This document shows positions 1 to 22,300 of a DNA stretch of 64,000 nucleotides, piece by piece. Each line of letters begins with the position of its first letter. Position 1 is the stretch's first letter. The notes beneath the pieces are model-generated. The model did no database searches. It worked only from the letters and a program-made list of their open reading frames with translations, and was not told the origin of the DNA. This DNA comes from Membranipora membranacea (taxonomy: Eukaryota; Bryozoa; Gymnolaemata; Cheilostomatida; Membraniporidae), in assembly GCA_914767715.1 (NCBI GenBank), contig OU612073.1, forward strand, positions 8,556,001 to 8,620,000, read 5' to 3'. The position numbers and the translations under genes were made by a program.

Positions 1-126
1 AAAGTGGCTGCGTAGCAAAGCTAGGAGAAAGGTAGATCAAGTATGATAAATTAACTGTTAATACAGATTTTCGACTATCACTCAGGTCAACATTAACACA
101 AAAACTTGAAAGTTTTGGTGACTTAC

Positions 127-3100
127 CTTGATAGGGATTTTGGATTGTCTTGGTGAAGGGCTTCTTGGAGTGGTGACAGGTACTATATCACTGATATCAT
201 GTGATACAACAGATCGACATGAGATAAACAGTCGCCTATACAAGTCCAGAAACTCGTCAAAATCTATACCTGTAAGAAACAAGTCAGAACACAAGGTAAG
301 GTGATCGGTATTCATATTACGCTTCACATCAGAGCTGATGTTATAAATACAATATCAATATGTAGTATCAATGTGCTGGGTCCATCTAAGTAAAGAATTG
401 AAGCAAACCTATATTATGGGCAGGGCAAATCTGCAATTCATATCAAACAGCAAGGTATACTTTAAAACTTTCCAAAATTTTTATTTAAGTGTTCATGTTA
501 AATGATAAGGCGGTTACAGCTAGCTATGTGCCGCAATTGTGTTCTACGTCACAATGGAATTTATCGCTTCTTAGTTGAGAACTATCTGGTCAATTTCATT
601 ATTGGATGAGGACAAGGTTTGCTTGAGTGGAGCTGCAGGGATTATTTGGTTGCTCATAACTAGTTCCAGATTAAGTTTTAAAGCTGTAGTAGCGCTTACC
701 CATATTTGGTATTATATTCAAGGTCTCAGCCCAATAAAGATAAAGAGGGGATAACCTTAGTGGTTGAGAAAAGTTTATAATCTAGTTTATTTTTAATTTC
801 ATGCCCTATATATGATCTTTATTACTGAATCAATGATCATCTTCTAAAAATTAGAGGCGACCTTTAGAGGTTTCATCACAATATAAGTAAGGAAGGCAAC
901 CTGGGCATGAAAATAAAAACAGAAAAAAATTAATTCTTAGACTTTATAATTTACACATCCGGCATTGCTGTAACACATGAGTAAAGTGTTGCCTCTCAAT
1001 TCAGTTCGTGAGCTGGTGTTGAGGCGCGTTGTATGTCTACTAGGTCTGCAGTGCCCAGGTGTCTTGATCTTGTCGATGTGTTGATGGCACATAGAGTCAA
1101 TATATTCGTCTAGTGGTATGATGTTTAGCAGGGCTCTCCTTTCACTATACTCGTCACAGCCTGGGGCTATAATTTTCAGTGAGAGTTTTTCCAGCTGGAT
1201 TACTCCTTTCTTCTGTTGGTCAGTCATCATGCAGAACCAGGCTACGCTTCCATATGTCATACGAGGCCGTATACATGTAAGGTAGAACCTCATGAGTAAC
1301 CGCTGAGGTACGCCAGAGCGTTTGAGGTTGAGAAGGGTATAGGTTAGCGGTCTGACGTTCTTCAGGATCGAGTCGACATGGTCTTCGAAAGACAGATGCT
1401 GATCGATAGTGATTCCTAGAAATCTAGTCTTAGTTGTCGGTGGTATTTGTTCATAAGGCTGCCATAACACTCTTAATTGGACTGTGACCTTTAATATGAT
1501 ACCAAATATGAGGAGGCGCTACTAAAGCTTTAACGAACATACCAGCAGAGAAGTCAGTATCCGCGGCTCTAAACTCATCATTAACATATCTCTCCAGCAT
1601 ATTCCTGTGAAATCCTGGAAACATGTCTATAAAAAGCTGTCTCAGCTCATCTTTATCTATTGTTCCACTGTCATCCTACAAAAGAGGGCCCATATAAAGT
1701 ATTAGTGTACTTATATATATAAATATATGTATCAGTTTACATATAAAGTATTAGTGTACTTGTATATATATATATATATATTATATGTATCAGTTTACAT
1801 ATAAAGTATTAGTGTATCATCGTTTTCAGGAATAGGAGCAACCATATATTGAAGCCTGGGTGAAATTGCAGATCTAGCGACTAATTTATATCACAGCGCA
1901 TCATTATTATTAATAATTGATACAATACATCAATTACATTGTTGATGCTAGATTTGGTGCAGCTACTACTTGGTGATATTGGACTGTTAATAAATCCATA
2001 ATAATCTGAGGTTGGGGCAGGAGATAAAACAGAAATCATGATTATCTAAAAGAAAAAATGAGGCACTCTTCTAAGGTGAATATTATGAGTGTGACATATA
2101 AAAAATGGCTATAGAGATACACATAAAAAATTTATTTTAGTTAACTGACCTTGTCATATTGTGCGAATTTTGATTTGGCTTCTGCTATGTGCTTGCTTGA
2201 CAAGTCCTGAAAAAAAGGGAAACACTCATAGGTAACAGAAAATACGCATTGGGAACAACAGTCTATCATCAGGGGAGACAACAACCTTTACAAGTTTTTT
2301 CATGCGATGGAAATGATAATTGATACTAGGGTTCTACATAACTTAGATCAGGTTTGGTCCATTTGCCTGCACTCCATTCGATCCCAGTGGAGGAAGTTGA
2401 GGGCAACTCTAAATGACGGCAAATGGACCAAACTCGGTCCAAGCATAACCATATTGACTCACTTGACATGTGTGAGCAAAATAATTTGGTGTAGTATGAT
2501 GAAGACCATGTAGAGAGGGTACAACATTTATACAAATGTAGGGTAATTAAAATGATTGAGTACAAGACATAACACCGATATTACACCTTAACCGTGGGAA
2601 GACAATAACTATCACCATCAGAAAGTTTTTCATGTTGCAAGTATTGAATTGGGAGAGGAAGTCCTTGCACATGATAATGGATTGAGGGTAATAAAAACAA
2701 GGGACGAAAACCAGTCAGATTCTTTGGGATGTACGTTTAATGAGGACTGACATGCCTGAAAACCAGTTATGAAGTGGCTTTTAAAGATTTTCAAAAAAAT
2801 GAACGAGGCTCAGTGAGAACAAGGCATTTAACCGAGCAACTATGAACTACACCGGCCGCCGAACTGTACATACATACCTCTGGGATGAAAGTGGGTAGAT
2901 CCTAAATTTTAATAAACTAAAATTCAGCGACAGAAGAAAAATAGACTGACAATTGAACAGAAACATATCAATATCGATCTTGGGTGCTGAGACACATTTA
3001 GAATCAAAGATAAATATTCACTTCTTTTTACGAGCCACAAGCATCTCAATTTTGAAGATTGACTTTTGGTTCATTTTAATATGATAAACTAACTAGAGCA

Positions 3101-5967
3101 TACTGGGAATTGTAAAATGACTATGACTCATTCATCTTTCTATGACGATGATCCAGTAACTTTGTGTGTCTAAGCATCACATTTGAGGATAGACAAATAT
3201 TGCACTTACAGAAGAATGTGAGTGACTGCGGCTGCGGGAGATCTTCTCCTCACCACCCGTACCACCACTATTAAGTCGCTTTAGAACCTCAGCTAAGAGT
3301 GGTTGCTCTTCAGATGGCTGGTTTATATGAAGTGAGGAACATAAATCAGATCTGGAGCACCCATCACTATCCTGAATAAGATAATGAAAAAGTCAAAACA
3401 AAAATGTACATAATTGTTTAACCACTTTTGATAGATGATTTGTTAGAAGTGACAAGACAGGCTACGGGTGCACACGCTATCATAAGCAAATAACTGTTGA
3501 GCTTGAGAAAGATTAGACTGCACCATGTCTGGCTCACATGCCTATTCATCTGAAGGCCAATTGTCCAAAAAAATTCAGGTTTGCAGTAAGATGTGATATA
3601 AGGGTGCTCCAAACTTTGTTATTTGAAGTTGTTGCAACCCGTCAAAAGGGAACACAACTTTGACAACAAAAATTTGGTGCATGTAAAACGTTTCATTTAA
3701 AATAAAGGCTTTACTAATTATTTCGCATCTACGACTATCCTTGTATCAATGTTGTATTAGATTGATTGCCATGGCAGGTGCATTACAGTTTCAGCTCATA
3801 TTCAGCAAATTAAGTGTGTTATAGAGTTTATGTTTAGTTGAGTTTTCTCGCCTACAAATATATTCACAAAACAGTGCTGGCAGGAACAATACACAGCCAA
3901 GTATTTGGATGTTAAAGTATGGACACCATAAGATATAAATCGATATATTTAAAATACTTACAAATCCTGTTTCTGGTTCAAAGACAGTGCGAGAGAAATC
4001 CAACCCCAAACATTCAAAGTAATCCATAATTAACCCAGCTATCAATTTTCCTAAAATTACAATAGAAAGGTGAGATTTAAACTATTTAAATTTTCAGCAT
4101 GACATGCAATTGGTTGGGTTGTTCTTTTAATGGTTAAGCTTCTCAGCTAGTCATTCATAAACATCAACCAATTTAGGATATATTTTAGTTACTATGATTG
4201 GGACTTGTATTGACATCTAAGGTGGGAATCATTAACTGACCGTCGGCTGTCTCCAGATGTTCGCTGATCTTCTTGTTCAGCAAGTATATTTTATCCTGAG
4301 AAATACAAAGGTTTATAATTTGTCTACATCAATCAGACATTCAAAGCATCAAAGGTGTCCTGAGTCCTTTAAGAAACCCAAGAGGATTTTGAAGGTTTGC
4401 CAGCTGTTAAACAGAAACATCTTAACTTACAAAGACAACCTTGATTGCTTCACAACCAACACTTACAAATACCAGCTTTTCTACCATAGATCATGTCAAG
4501 AAAGACTTTTAATAAACTAGTTAATGGAGAGCTGTTGTGTTGTCTAAGTCAATCACTAATCCAAGGATATTTGACATATTTTATTCAAATTCTTACTTCA
4601 GGTGCAACTGTTTCCTCAAGTGCTGTAAATATGTTTGCCCTCAACATTGCCTACAATGAGAAATATCATACATAAAACTATAATCATAGAGATTAAAGCA
4701 AGAGAAGGATAACATTAGAAGTAGTGTTGTATTGAGCCAGCATAAATGAAAATGAGCCGAGTCACTGAAATTTCCCTAAATTCGGGTACGAGTCGGGTCG
4801 AAAAGAGCGCCGTGAAATGGATTTACATTACGACTTCATAAGTCAATGTCCTACTCCTACACTGTCTTCAGATATCACAATTTAAAAGCATGATGGATAT
4901 TCATCCACTGATCACTAGTGCAATTAGCTAATAGTACATGTTAAGTTTGATTCAGTTTGTAATATATCATCTAGACATAATGAACTATGTTGAGACCAAG
5001 TTTCATCAAATTCTGTCAAGTATTTATCGAATTATAGATGTCTGAAGAAAGCTTTATGTAGTGTTGTAAGCCGTTCATAATAATCACAGCAAAAGCATGA
5101 CTAATAGCTATATGTTTTATCATCGTATAGTCTCTATTTCCGAAATCATCACCTAAAATCCATAGCATAGTGGTTAAGATCGTGCACTGTAGTGCACTAG
5201 GTCTCAGGTTCGCAGTATTTTGACCATCACTCTAGTAGTTGAGACCCGTAAGGATGTAGACCTCTGACCCGACTTGACCCTAACATTACCCGACCACAGA
5301 AACCCGACCCGTTGACTCGACCCTGAATACAACACTAATGAGAAGTTTTATTTCTGTCACAGGACCTAGACAGTTGTTGCAAGATACTTGGGATGATAAG
5401 CATGTAAACAAATGGACATTATATGAAATAGAATCCCCACACCACAAGTTATACTTTTGACTAGACCACTAGGGGAGGCTTAAATCAATCAAACTGTGCC
5501 CAGGATGATAAAAGCAGGCAAGCGATGTAAGTAAGTGTCGAAGACCTAGTTAGTAGAATGGCTAGATAATTTATTCCCTTCATATCATAAAACTCAGGTA
5601 TGAATTGCTGGCAGGCATCAATGAACTAAACCTTTAGTTCATTGCAGGCACTGACAATGTTTTTTTTTATTGTGAGACTCCATCTATCTATAGGCCTAAT
5701 GGTGTACACTTGTAACTGTTGTTTCCTTGGCAGCTTGGGCCCCTGGGACTTACATGCCTTTACTTTGCCAATGTCCAGTATCAATGGTGGCTGATACTCA
5801 GACTGGACAACAACATTGGCAAAGAAAGTAAAGACATGTAAGTCCCAGGGGCCCATACTTGGCAGTGAGCCTTGGTTTGTCCATACCTTTGTTCTTCCAA
5901 CAACACCTCTCTGCTCCAGTGTCTCCAACACAATATCCCGCAGCTCAGTATCTTCTTCTACAGACAT
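127..5967 (-). CDS. CEP43: CEP43 (FGFR1OP/FOP) centrosomal protein, 5' eight exons, 3' end outside window
   Basis: Coding exons on the minus strand: 5887-5967 (ATG at 5967), 4597-4650, 4241-4295, 3962-4050, 3210-3371, 2150-2206, 1543-1675, 127-269. All join in frame with GT-AG borders and give 258 residues before the window edge. Exon 1 (EEDTELRD..LETLEQRGV) and exon 2 (LRANIFTALEE) match the FOP N-terminal dimerisation region. Exons 3-4 carry the LisH-like stretch ending DFSRTVFEPETG, close to the vertebrate DFTLAVFQPET. Exon 5 has EEQPLLAEVLKRLN followed by a Ser/Arg/His-rich tail. Exons 6-8 then encode two EF-hand loops (DKDDSGTIDKDE and DTDFSAGIDFDE), each split by an intron, which I do not know from vertebrate FOP. 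FOP acts at centrosomes and basal bodies in centriole and cilium function. The last visible exon ends with a Pro/Ser-rich stretch in phase 0, so further exons lie to the left. Identity is secure; the EF-hand part is read from sequence. Confidence 0.88.
937..1490 (-). mobile_element. Non-LTR retrotransposon reverse-transcriptase fragment
   Basis: Open frame on the minus strand inside the CEP43 intron between exons 7 and 8. It encodes FLGITIDQHLSFEDHVD, then LKRSGVPQRLLMRFYLTCIRPRMTYGS and QLEKLSLKII. This is the typical thumb/connection region that follows the catalytic palm of jockey/CR1-like non-LTR reverse transcriptases. The YADD box and endonuclease are missing and no 5' part is nearby, so it is a dead fragment. 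It lies in the same orientation as the host gene. Confidence 0.75.
1692..1816. repeat. AT-rich tandem repeat, about 60 bp unit
   Basis: A unit containing 'ATATAAAGTATTAGTGTACT' followed by a variable (TA)n tract and 'TATGTATCAGTTTAC' occurs a little over twice in a row, with the (TA)n tract differing in length. It lies in a CEP43 intron just upstream (gene sense) of the exon at 1543-1675. Confidence 0.7.
2345..2442. repeat. Foldback element, 'CATTTGCCTGC' family, copy 1
   Basis: The left arm 'GGTTTGGTCCATTTGCCTGC' is repeated inverted at the right as 'GGCAAATGGACCAAACTCGG', with a short loop. The same arm occurs at 8909-9333, 37168-37280 and 40038-40220, and degraded near 10366-10450. It is small, non-coding and has inverted ends, so MITE-like. 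It lies in a CEP43 intron. Confidence 0.7.
4720..5338. mobile_element. TIR element with tRNA-like internal segment
   Basis: The left end 'AGTGTTGTATTGAG' and right end 'CTGAATACAACACT' are inverted copies. Just inside, 'GAGTCGGGTCG' on the left is answered by 'CGACCCGTTGACTCGACCC' on the right. At about 5160-5225 on the plus strand 'TAGTGGTTAAGATCG' and, some 40 bp later, 'GGTTCGCAG' resemble the A and B boxes of a tRNA gene, but no complete cloverleaf is evident. No coding frame is visible. It lies in CEP43 intron 1. Confidence 0.55.
5736..5855. repeat. Near-perfect palindrome in CEP43 intron 1
   Basis: The arm starting GGGCCCCTGGGACTTACATG and continuing through 'TTTGCCAATGTCCAG' is repeated inverted, ending 'AAGTCCCAGGGGCCC', with a short spacer. 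It sits about 30 bp from the first CEP43 coding exon. A related single arm (GGGCCCCTGGGACCTGCAT) occurs near 17369, so this is a dispersed family. Confidence 0.7.
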
Positions 5968-6417
5968 TATAAGACTATTTGCTTACAAGTGAGCTATCTC
6001 GCGTTAGTAAATTTGTTACAGAAGAAACTTTTTTTTTATATTCTGTTCATAGTGGGTCAAGGTCATTGCTATGAAGCTCTGGTGGTAAACAGTTAAAATT
6101 TCTAAATCTTATTTGAAAAGATATAAATATAAAAATTTTAAAAGCGATATTAAAAACTTCATAGGTTTTAGAATTTAAATTTTATAAATTGAAATTTTAG
6201 CTTTTATTACATTTTCACTTTTTTTCGTTAAATATTATAGATAAGGAGTTGCTTGCCCATGAACTATGAAAAGATAAATTCATGTTTTATTCTCAGTCCG
6301 ATTTCAGAACAATAGTCTGATTTTATACGAACACAGGTAATCTTTGCCAACACACAAAAATCAAATTTAACAACTATTTTGTGTACAGCCTGGGACTGAT
6401 ACCTCTTGGGAGCAGGC
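5968..6417. promoter_or_regulatory. Shared CEP43/DDX10 divergent intergenic region
   Basis: The start codons of CEP43 (minus) and DDX10 (plus) are about 450 bp apart and point away from each other, so both promoters must lie here or in upstream non-coding exons. The stretch is AT-rich, contains no coding frame, and I see no TATA box placed convincingly for either gene. A bidirectional promoter is an inference from geometry only. Confidence 0.4.
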
Positions 6418-16148
<9,731 letters not shown>

Positions 16149-18380
16149 GTTATAGTGTTTTTCAGCATACTTTGGAAATGTCTGCCTTTATATGGGCATG
16201 TAGACATCAGAAGAGGGAAGTATAATTATTATGCAGTGTTACTATCTGTTTTTCATCATGATGAGGTCAATAATAAACAAATTATATTCGAAAATGTTGC
16301 CTATATCCTCCTACCTTCAATAACGCACCCATCAATCAACACACGGGCTGAGCTAGTCTGAGCCCCCCCCTCCCAGACTTTTGCTCCCCCGCTCAATGGC
16401 ACCCCGGCTGAGCTGAACATCAGATCTTTCATAACTAGAAACCTGTAGACCACATTAACATAACATCGATCAAGACTCGGACATGGATCGGTGGATCATA
16501 GCTTGAAGCCTATCAACCTGTTTCCCTCAGTTTCCTATCCTCTCTAATTACTATTCTTTGTCTACACCACTAGCATAAAAAGAGATGTTAGAATCCATTT
16601 TTATCAGGTAATACAATGGCGGACAATCTGAAGAAAGAGTAATTTTCGCTTATATAACAAAAAGATGTGTAAAAGCAATGACCTTTGCTTCATTGAAAAA
16701 AATATAACCTCACCTTCACCTTCACCTCACCTTCACCTTCACCTCACCTTCAATAATAAGAGCGAAGACTAGAGCACCAAGTCCAAAGACTCCATGATAA
16801 AAGTATATAACACAATAAAAATTAGGTACTGCATACATAACTTACTAACTTACATGCAACTCTACATCAATACTGCTTCTGCCTGTCTTGACAAGCTTGT
16901 CAACACAAGCTACTCTCATACCTGCTGCAGAGAGGCACGGCAGGCAGGGCAAATGAGAAGATGAGGAAGTTGGGATCAGGTGAGAGGGTTTGTGCCATCA
17001 TTTCAGAAAAATTCCAGTTCTGTATGGGCAGTAGCCTGTTTTATGAGAAAATCAAAGTAGAGGGTTTGTTGGAGCAGCCCATGTAGCATGCTTACACACA
17101 TTTAAGGCACTTAGTCCAATCCAACACACGGGTGTCCTGAGACCTGTGGCAGGTGCTGTATTGGACATGTCTTACAGCACTCAAGAACAATGGATTTTTA
17201 TGAGTATAGGCTGTATAACAATGCTCTAATTTTATTGAAGAGCAATGCTGTAGAGACCTTGAGGGCTGTAAGACATGTCCCAAACAGCACCTGCCACCTG
17301 TCTTACAACACCTGAGCAAATGTCTGTTTTTATTGCCCATTGAGAGTTCTATAATTTTTTGTAATGATGGGCCCCTGGGACCTGCATTCCTGCAAACCTG
17401 CATTTTGCCCATGTCAAGAATCAGTCACTCAAAACCTATACTGGAGAATTTATTCAACCATTCATGTAAGACAACTCAGTCGCCAAACTAACCTTATAAA
17501 AAATAAATAGTCTGTTATATTCATTCTGCTGAGGTTTTGTGGCATTTATTCATACAATATGACTAGTTTTATTTAGCCAGGTTTCCAAGTCTAAATTTGG
17601 ATGAGGCTTTTTAAGGCTGACTTATCTTGAGACCAGACCTATCGCCCTCATCCTTTGGTTCTGTGGTTGGAGTTGAAATTTATGAAGGCAACATGTGCTG
17701 GATTGGAAACCAAAATATGAAGGAGTGAGTCCTTTTTTATTTAGTCTCTGCTTCCAGATGAAAACTACTTGTTCCTGTGGCTTCCACCCTTGTGGTTGAG
17801 TAGATTCACGAAGGGCAGACAACTTTGATCATGTTCTGCCCGTCTTGAGATGACCTGTCTACATACCTTCCATTCTCAAACATTGCATTGTTACAAGAAA
17901 CCCAGTGTAGGATAAATTAACCAAGAACACGGTGTCAGGCAATAATTCGAAAAAAAAGGAGACGAGATTATGGATGAAAATAATACGGAACTGCAATAAT
18001 TGTGGGCTGGTGAGTTTCGTTGATTCACTCTCACCAACAAACAGTGTATTTAGTAATTAAAACTCAATGAATATCATATTATAAGTTATTATTCTAATTG
18101 AATTGATTCTCATTCCAGAATTCCCAGCAAGATGAATTCCCCGCAAGATCTGGGAATTATGGCTGGAACAAACAATGCGAGTGTTCAACAGACGTACCGG
18201 TTGCAGATACAGTAATTTGTTGTACTTGCAGCGCTAATATGAAGACTTAATAATATCTGGACAATTGATATGTAGTAACAGTTATTAGGAGATATCAGCA
18301 TAAACCTGACTTCCATCACAGATTTTATTGTGTCTACTGATTCCAAGAGTTATTGGCCCCTAGTTTCTAAATGTACTCTT
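16149..18380. other. Intergenic region after DDX10, repeats only
   Basis: I see no coding exon here. It holds the likely DDX10 poly(A) signal (AATAAA 16272-16277), a short minisatellite of 'CTCACCTTCACCTTCAC' units at 16707-16752, half of a mini-foldback (16880-16912), a larger foldback (17144-17300), and a single 'GGGCCCCTGGGACC' arm near 17369 related to the palindrome at 5736. Short open frames overlap these repeats and look non-coding. Confidence 0.6.
17144..17300. repeat. Foldback element
   Basis: 'GGCAGGTGCTGTATTGGACA' with 'TGTCTTACAGCACTCAAG' is answered downstream by 'CTTGAGGGCTGTAAGACATG' and 'TCCCAAACAGCACCTGCC', with an AT-rich loop of about 70 bp. The pairing is imperfect but long. 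Confidence 0.65.
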
Positions 18381-18518
18381 CTAACCGCATGTCTTGAAGG
18401 TTTTTGTGAAGTTGTGCGCTGGAGGCATGATGACATACTCATTGTCCAATAGGAACTGCATGACGTTGTGATCTGTATCATAGCAGCGATGAATCAACAA
18501 ACCATCATTACAAGCTAC
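18381..18518 (-). CDS. Terminal coding exon of an unidentified minus-strand gene
   Basis: A 3' acceptor (TTTCAG, minus strand) opens a 45-codon frame ending TAG: VACNDGLLIHRCYDTDHNV, then MQFLLDNEYVIMPPAHNF, ending KTCG. A canonical AATAAA on the same strand lies at 18324-18329, about 52 bp after the stop, as expected for a last exon. I do not recognise the protein. A second open stretch on the same strand, 18969-19074 (HALHKDLFGYNFKAGLPVAS), could be an upstream exon because its frame would join, but its donor (GTAATT) is poor. Any earlier exons would lie beyond the satellite block and were not found. Confidence 0.5.
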   Translation of the reverse strand, partial: VACNDGLLIHRCYDTDHNVMQFLLDNEYVIMPPAHNFTKTFKTCG

Positions 18519-19365
18519 CTGAAACACAAGCAGTCAGTAAGAGGAAGAGTCTGAGTGACTATTTATTATAGTAAGTGATATATATATATATATAAATATA
18601 ATATATATAAATATAAGATACATTTATAGAATATATGCCTCTTTGAAATGGTTTGTATCTCAAAGAACACTTTGTCTACAGGTTGTCAGTTATCACATTG
18701 AATAGACATGAAATGTGTCTCCCCTGTACTTGTGAAAAGACAACTCCATTTTACCCCGGCTCATTTTATCTGATCGCAGCATATCGTCTTTGGTTTTCTT
18801 TAAGCTTTAATCTAGAAAAAACTGTTATTGGAAAAAACGCTGTGGATGAGGAGGGGCTAGGAAAAAAAAACCTGGTCTTGATAGAGCAGCAGGTAGCTAG
18901 TAAAATTTAAATTCAGTTGTATTTACTGACGTATAAAATGGTAAATATGACTCTGATTTTCATTGTTATTAACCAGCCACATTAGTTTGAAAGGTGCCCA
19001 AAATTACGCTTGCCACTGGAAGTCCAGCCTTAAAATTGTAGCCAAACAAATCTTTGTGCAAGGCATGATTCACGCTGTTCACATCATGATGTCATCACTA
19101 TGAAGGTCAAAATATAGATTTACGGTAGAGATATCCGCCCTTCCACAAACAGCATAAAATCACACAACTGAATTTATTTATTTCAGGTGAGATGATCAGT
19201 TTTCATAAAGGAAAACTAGAAAGAAGTTGGTCAATGTACATAAACTTCTGTTATACAGCGATGCCTCCATTCTGGTTCTTTTAGCAAGAAAAATGAGCTC
19301 ACAAACATGATGTGAGTTTAATAGTCTTCTTCGTTACCGTAAGGTCGCGTATTGTAGCGTATAGT

Positions 19366-22300
19366 ATCTTACACTACAAAATACCACCTCACACTACCTT
19401 ACACCACCTTTCTTTACATAACACTACCTTACACCACCTTACACTACCTAACACTACCTCACACTACCTTACACTACCATATTCTACCTTACATCACACT
19501 ATCTTACACCACCTTACACTACCTTACAAGACGTTACATTGCCTTACATTACGCTATACCACCTAACACTACCTCACACTACCTTACACTACCATATTCT
19601 ACCTTACATCACACTATCTTACACCACCTTACACTACCTTACAAGACGTTACATTACCTTACATTACACTACACAACCTCACACTACCTTACTCTACCTA
19701 CATCTACCTTACATCACACTTCCTTATACCATGTTACACCACCTAACACTACCTCACACTGCCTTTCTCACACCAAGGAGTTAGAGACTAACTCCTTGCT
19801 CACACTACCTTACACTACCATATTCTACCTTACATCACACTATCTTACACCACCTTACACTACCTTACAAGACGTTACATTACCTAACATTACACTTCAC
19901 CACCTCACACTACCTTACTCTACCTACATCTACCTTACATCACACTACCTTATACCATGTTACACCACCTAACACTACCCTAAATTATGTTACACCACCT
20001 TACAATACCTTACAAGACGTTACATTACCTTACATTACGCTATACCACCTCACACTACCTTACTCTACCTACATCTACCTTACATCACACTATCTTACAC
20101 CACCTTACAAGACGTTACATTACCTTACATTACGCTATACCGCCTCACACTACCTTACTCTACCTACATCTACCTTACATCACACTATCTTACACTACCT
20201 TACAAGACGTTATATTACCTTACATTACGCTATACCGCCTCACACTACCTTACTCTACCTACATCTACCTTACATCACACTATCTTACACTACCTTACAA
20301 GACGTTACATTGCCTTACATTACGCTATACCACCTCACACTACCTTACTCTACCTACATCTACCTTACATCACACTACCTTATACCATGTTACACCACCT
20401 AACACTACCCTAAATTACGTTACACTGCCTTACAATACCTCACACTACATTACTCTATCTTACACTACATTACACTAGCTTATATCACGTTATACCACCT
20501 GACATTACCTTACTCTTCCTTGCACTACATAACATTACGTTACAGCACCTCACACTACCTCACACCACATTACATCACGTTACACTATCTTACACTACCT
20601 CACATTACACTAAATTGTATTAAATAACACTACCTTAAACCACCTTACCCTCCTTTACTCTACCTTACATCACACTGCGTTACATTGCTTTACATTACGT
20701 TCCACCACCTTACACTACCTCACATTACCTGACTCTACCTTACATCACACTACCTTACACTATGTTACACCACCTTACACTACCCTACATTACGTTACAC
20801 CACCAAACACTATCTTACTCTACCTCACACTAGCTTACACCACCCCTCACTATTTATGATACTACCTAACTCTATTTTACACCACCTTACACCACCTTAC
20901 ACTACACTTACACTTACAAATTGCCTAACATCACGTTACACAACCTTTTATAACCTCATACTACCTCACACTACCTGGCACTACCTTACGTTATCTAACA
21001 CCTTACAGCCTTACATTAGGTTACACCACCCTGCACTATCTTACATCACCTTACAGTACATAACACCACCTTACAGTACATAACACCATCTTACACTACC
21101 TTATATTACATAACACTACCTAACATTACCTTACACCACCTTACTCTACATTACACTATATTACACCACCTTAAACTACCTTAAATCACTTTACACCACC
21201 TTACACTACTTCACACTACCTGACACCACATAACTCTATCATACACTACATCACACTACTTTATATCACATTATACCACCTGACATTACCTTACACTTCC
21301 TTGCACTACATTACGTTACGTTACAGCACCTCACACTAGCTCACATTACCATACACTAGATTACACCACCTTAAACTACCTTAAATCACTTTACACCACC
21401 TTACACTACTTCACACTACCTGACACCACATTACTCTATCTTATACTACATTTCACTATTTTATATCACGTTATACTACCTGACATTACCTTACACTTCC
21501 TTGCACTACATTACATTACGTTACAGCACCTCACACTAGCTCACACTACCTTGCACCACCTTACACTATATTACACCACCTTAAACTACCTTAAATCACT
21601 TTACACCACCTTACACTACTTCACACTACCTGACACCACATTACTCTATCTTACACTACATTTCACTACTTTATATCACGTTATACTACCTGACATTACC
21701 TTACACTTCCTTGCACTACATTACATTACGTTACAGCACCTCACACTAGCTCACACTACCTTACACCACCTTACACTATATTACACCACCTTAAACTACC
21801 TTAAATCACTTTACACCACCTTACACTACTTCACACTACCTGACACCACATTACTCTATCTTACACTACATTTCACTACTTTATATCACGTTATACTACC
21901 TGACATTACCTTACACTTCCGTGCACTACACTACATTACATTAAACCACCTCACACTAGCTCACACTACCTCACACTACCTTACTCTCAAATACATCACA
22001 CTACCTTACACAACCTCACACTAGCTCACACTTCCTTACTCTTTCTTACATCACACTACCTTACACCACCTTACACGACCTTACACTACCTTATATCACG
22101 TTATACCATCTGACATTACCTTACACTTCCTTGCACTACATTTCATTACGTTACACCACCTTACAATACCTTACACTGCCCTACATTACGTTACACCACC
22201 TAACACTACCTCACACTACCTTACACCACCTTTCTTTACATAACACTACCTTACACCACTTTACACTACCTAACACTACCTTACACTACCATATTCTACC

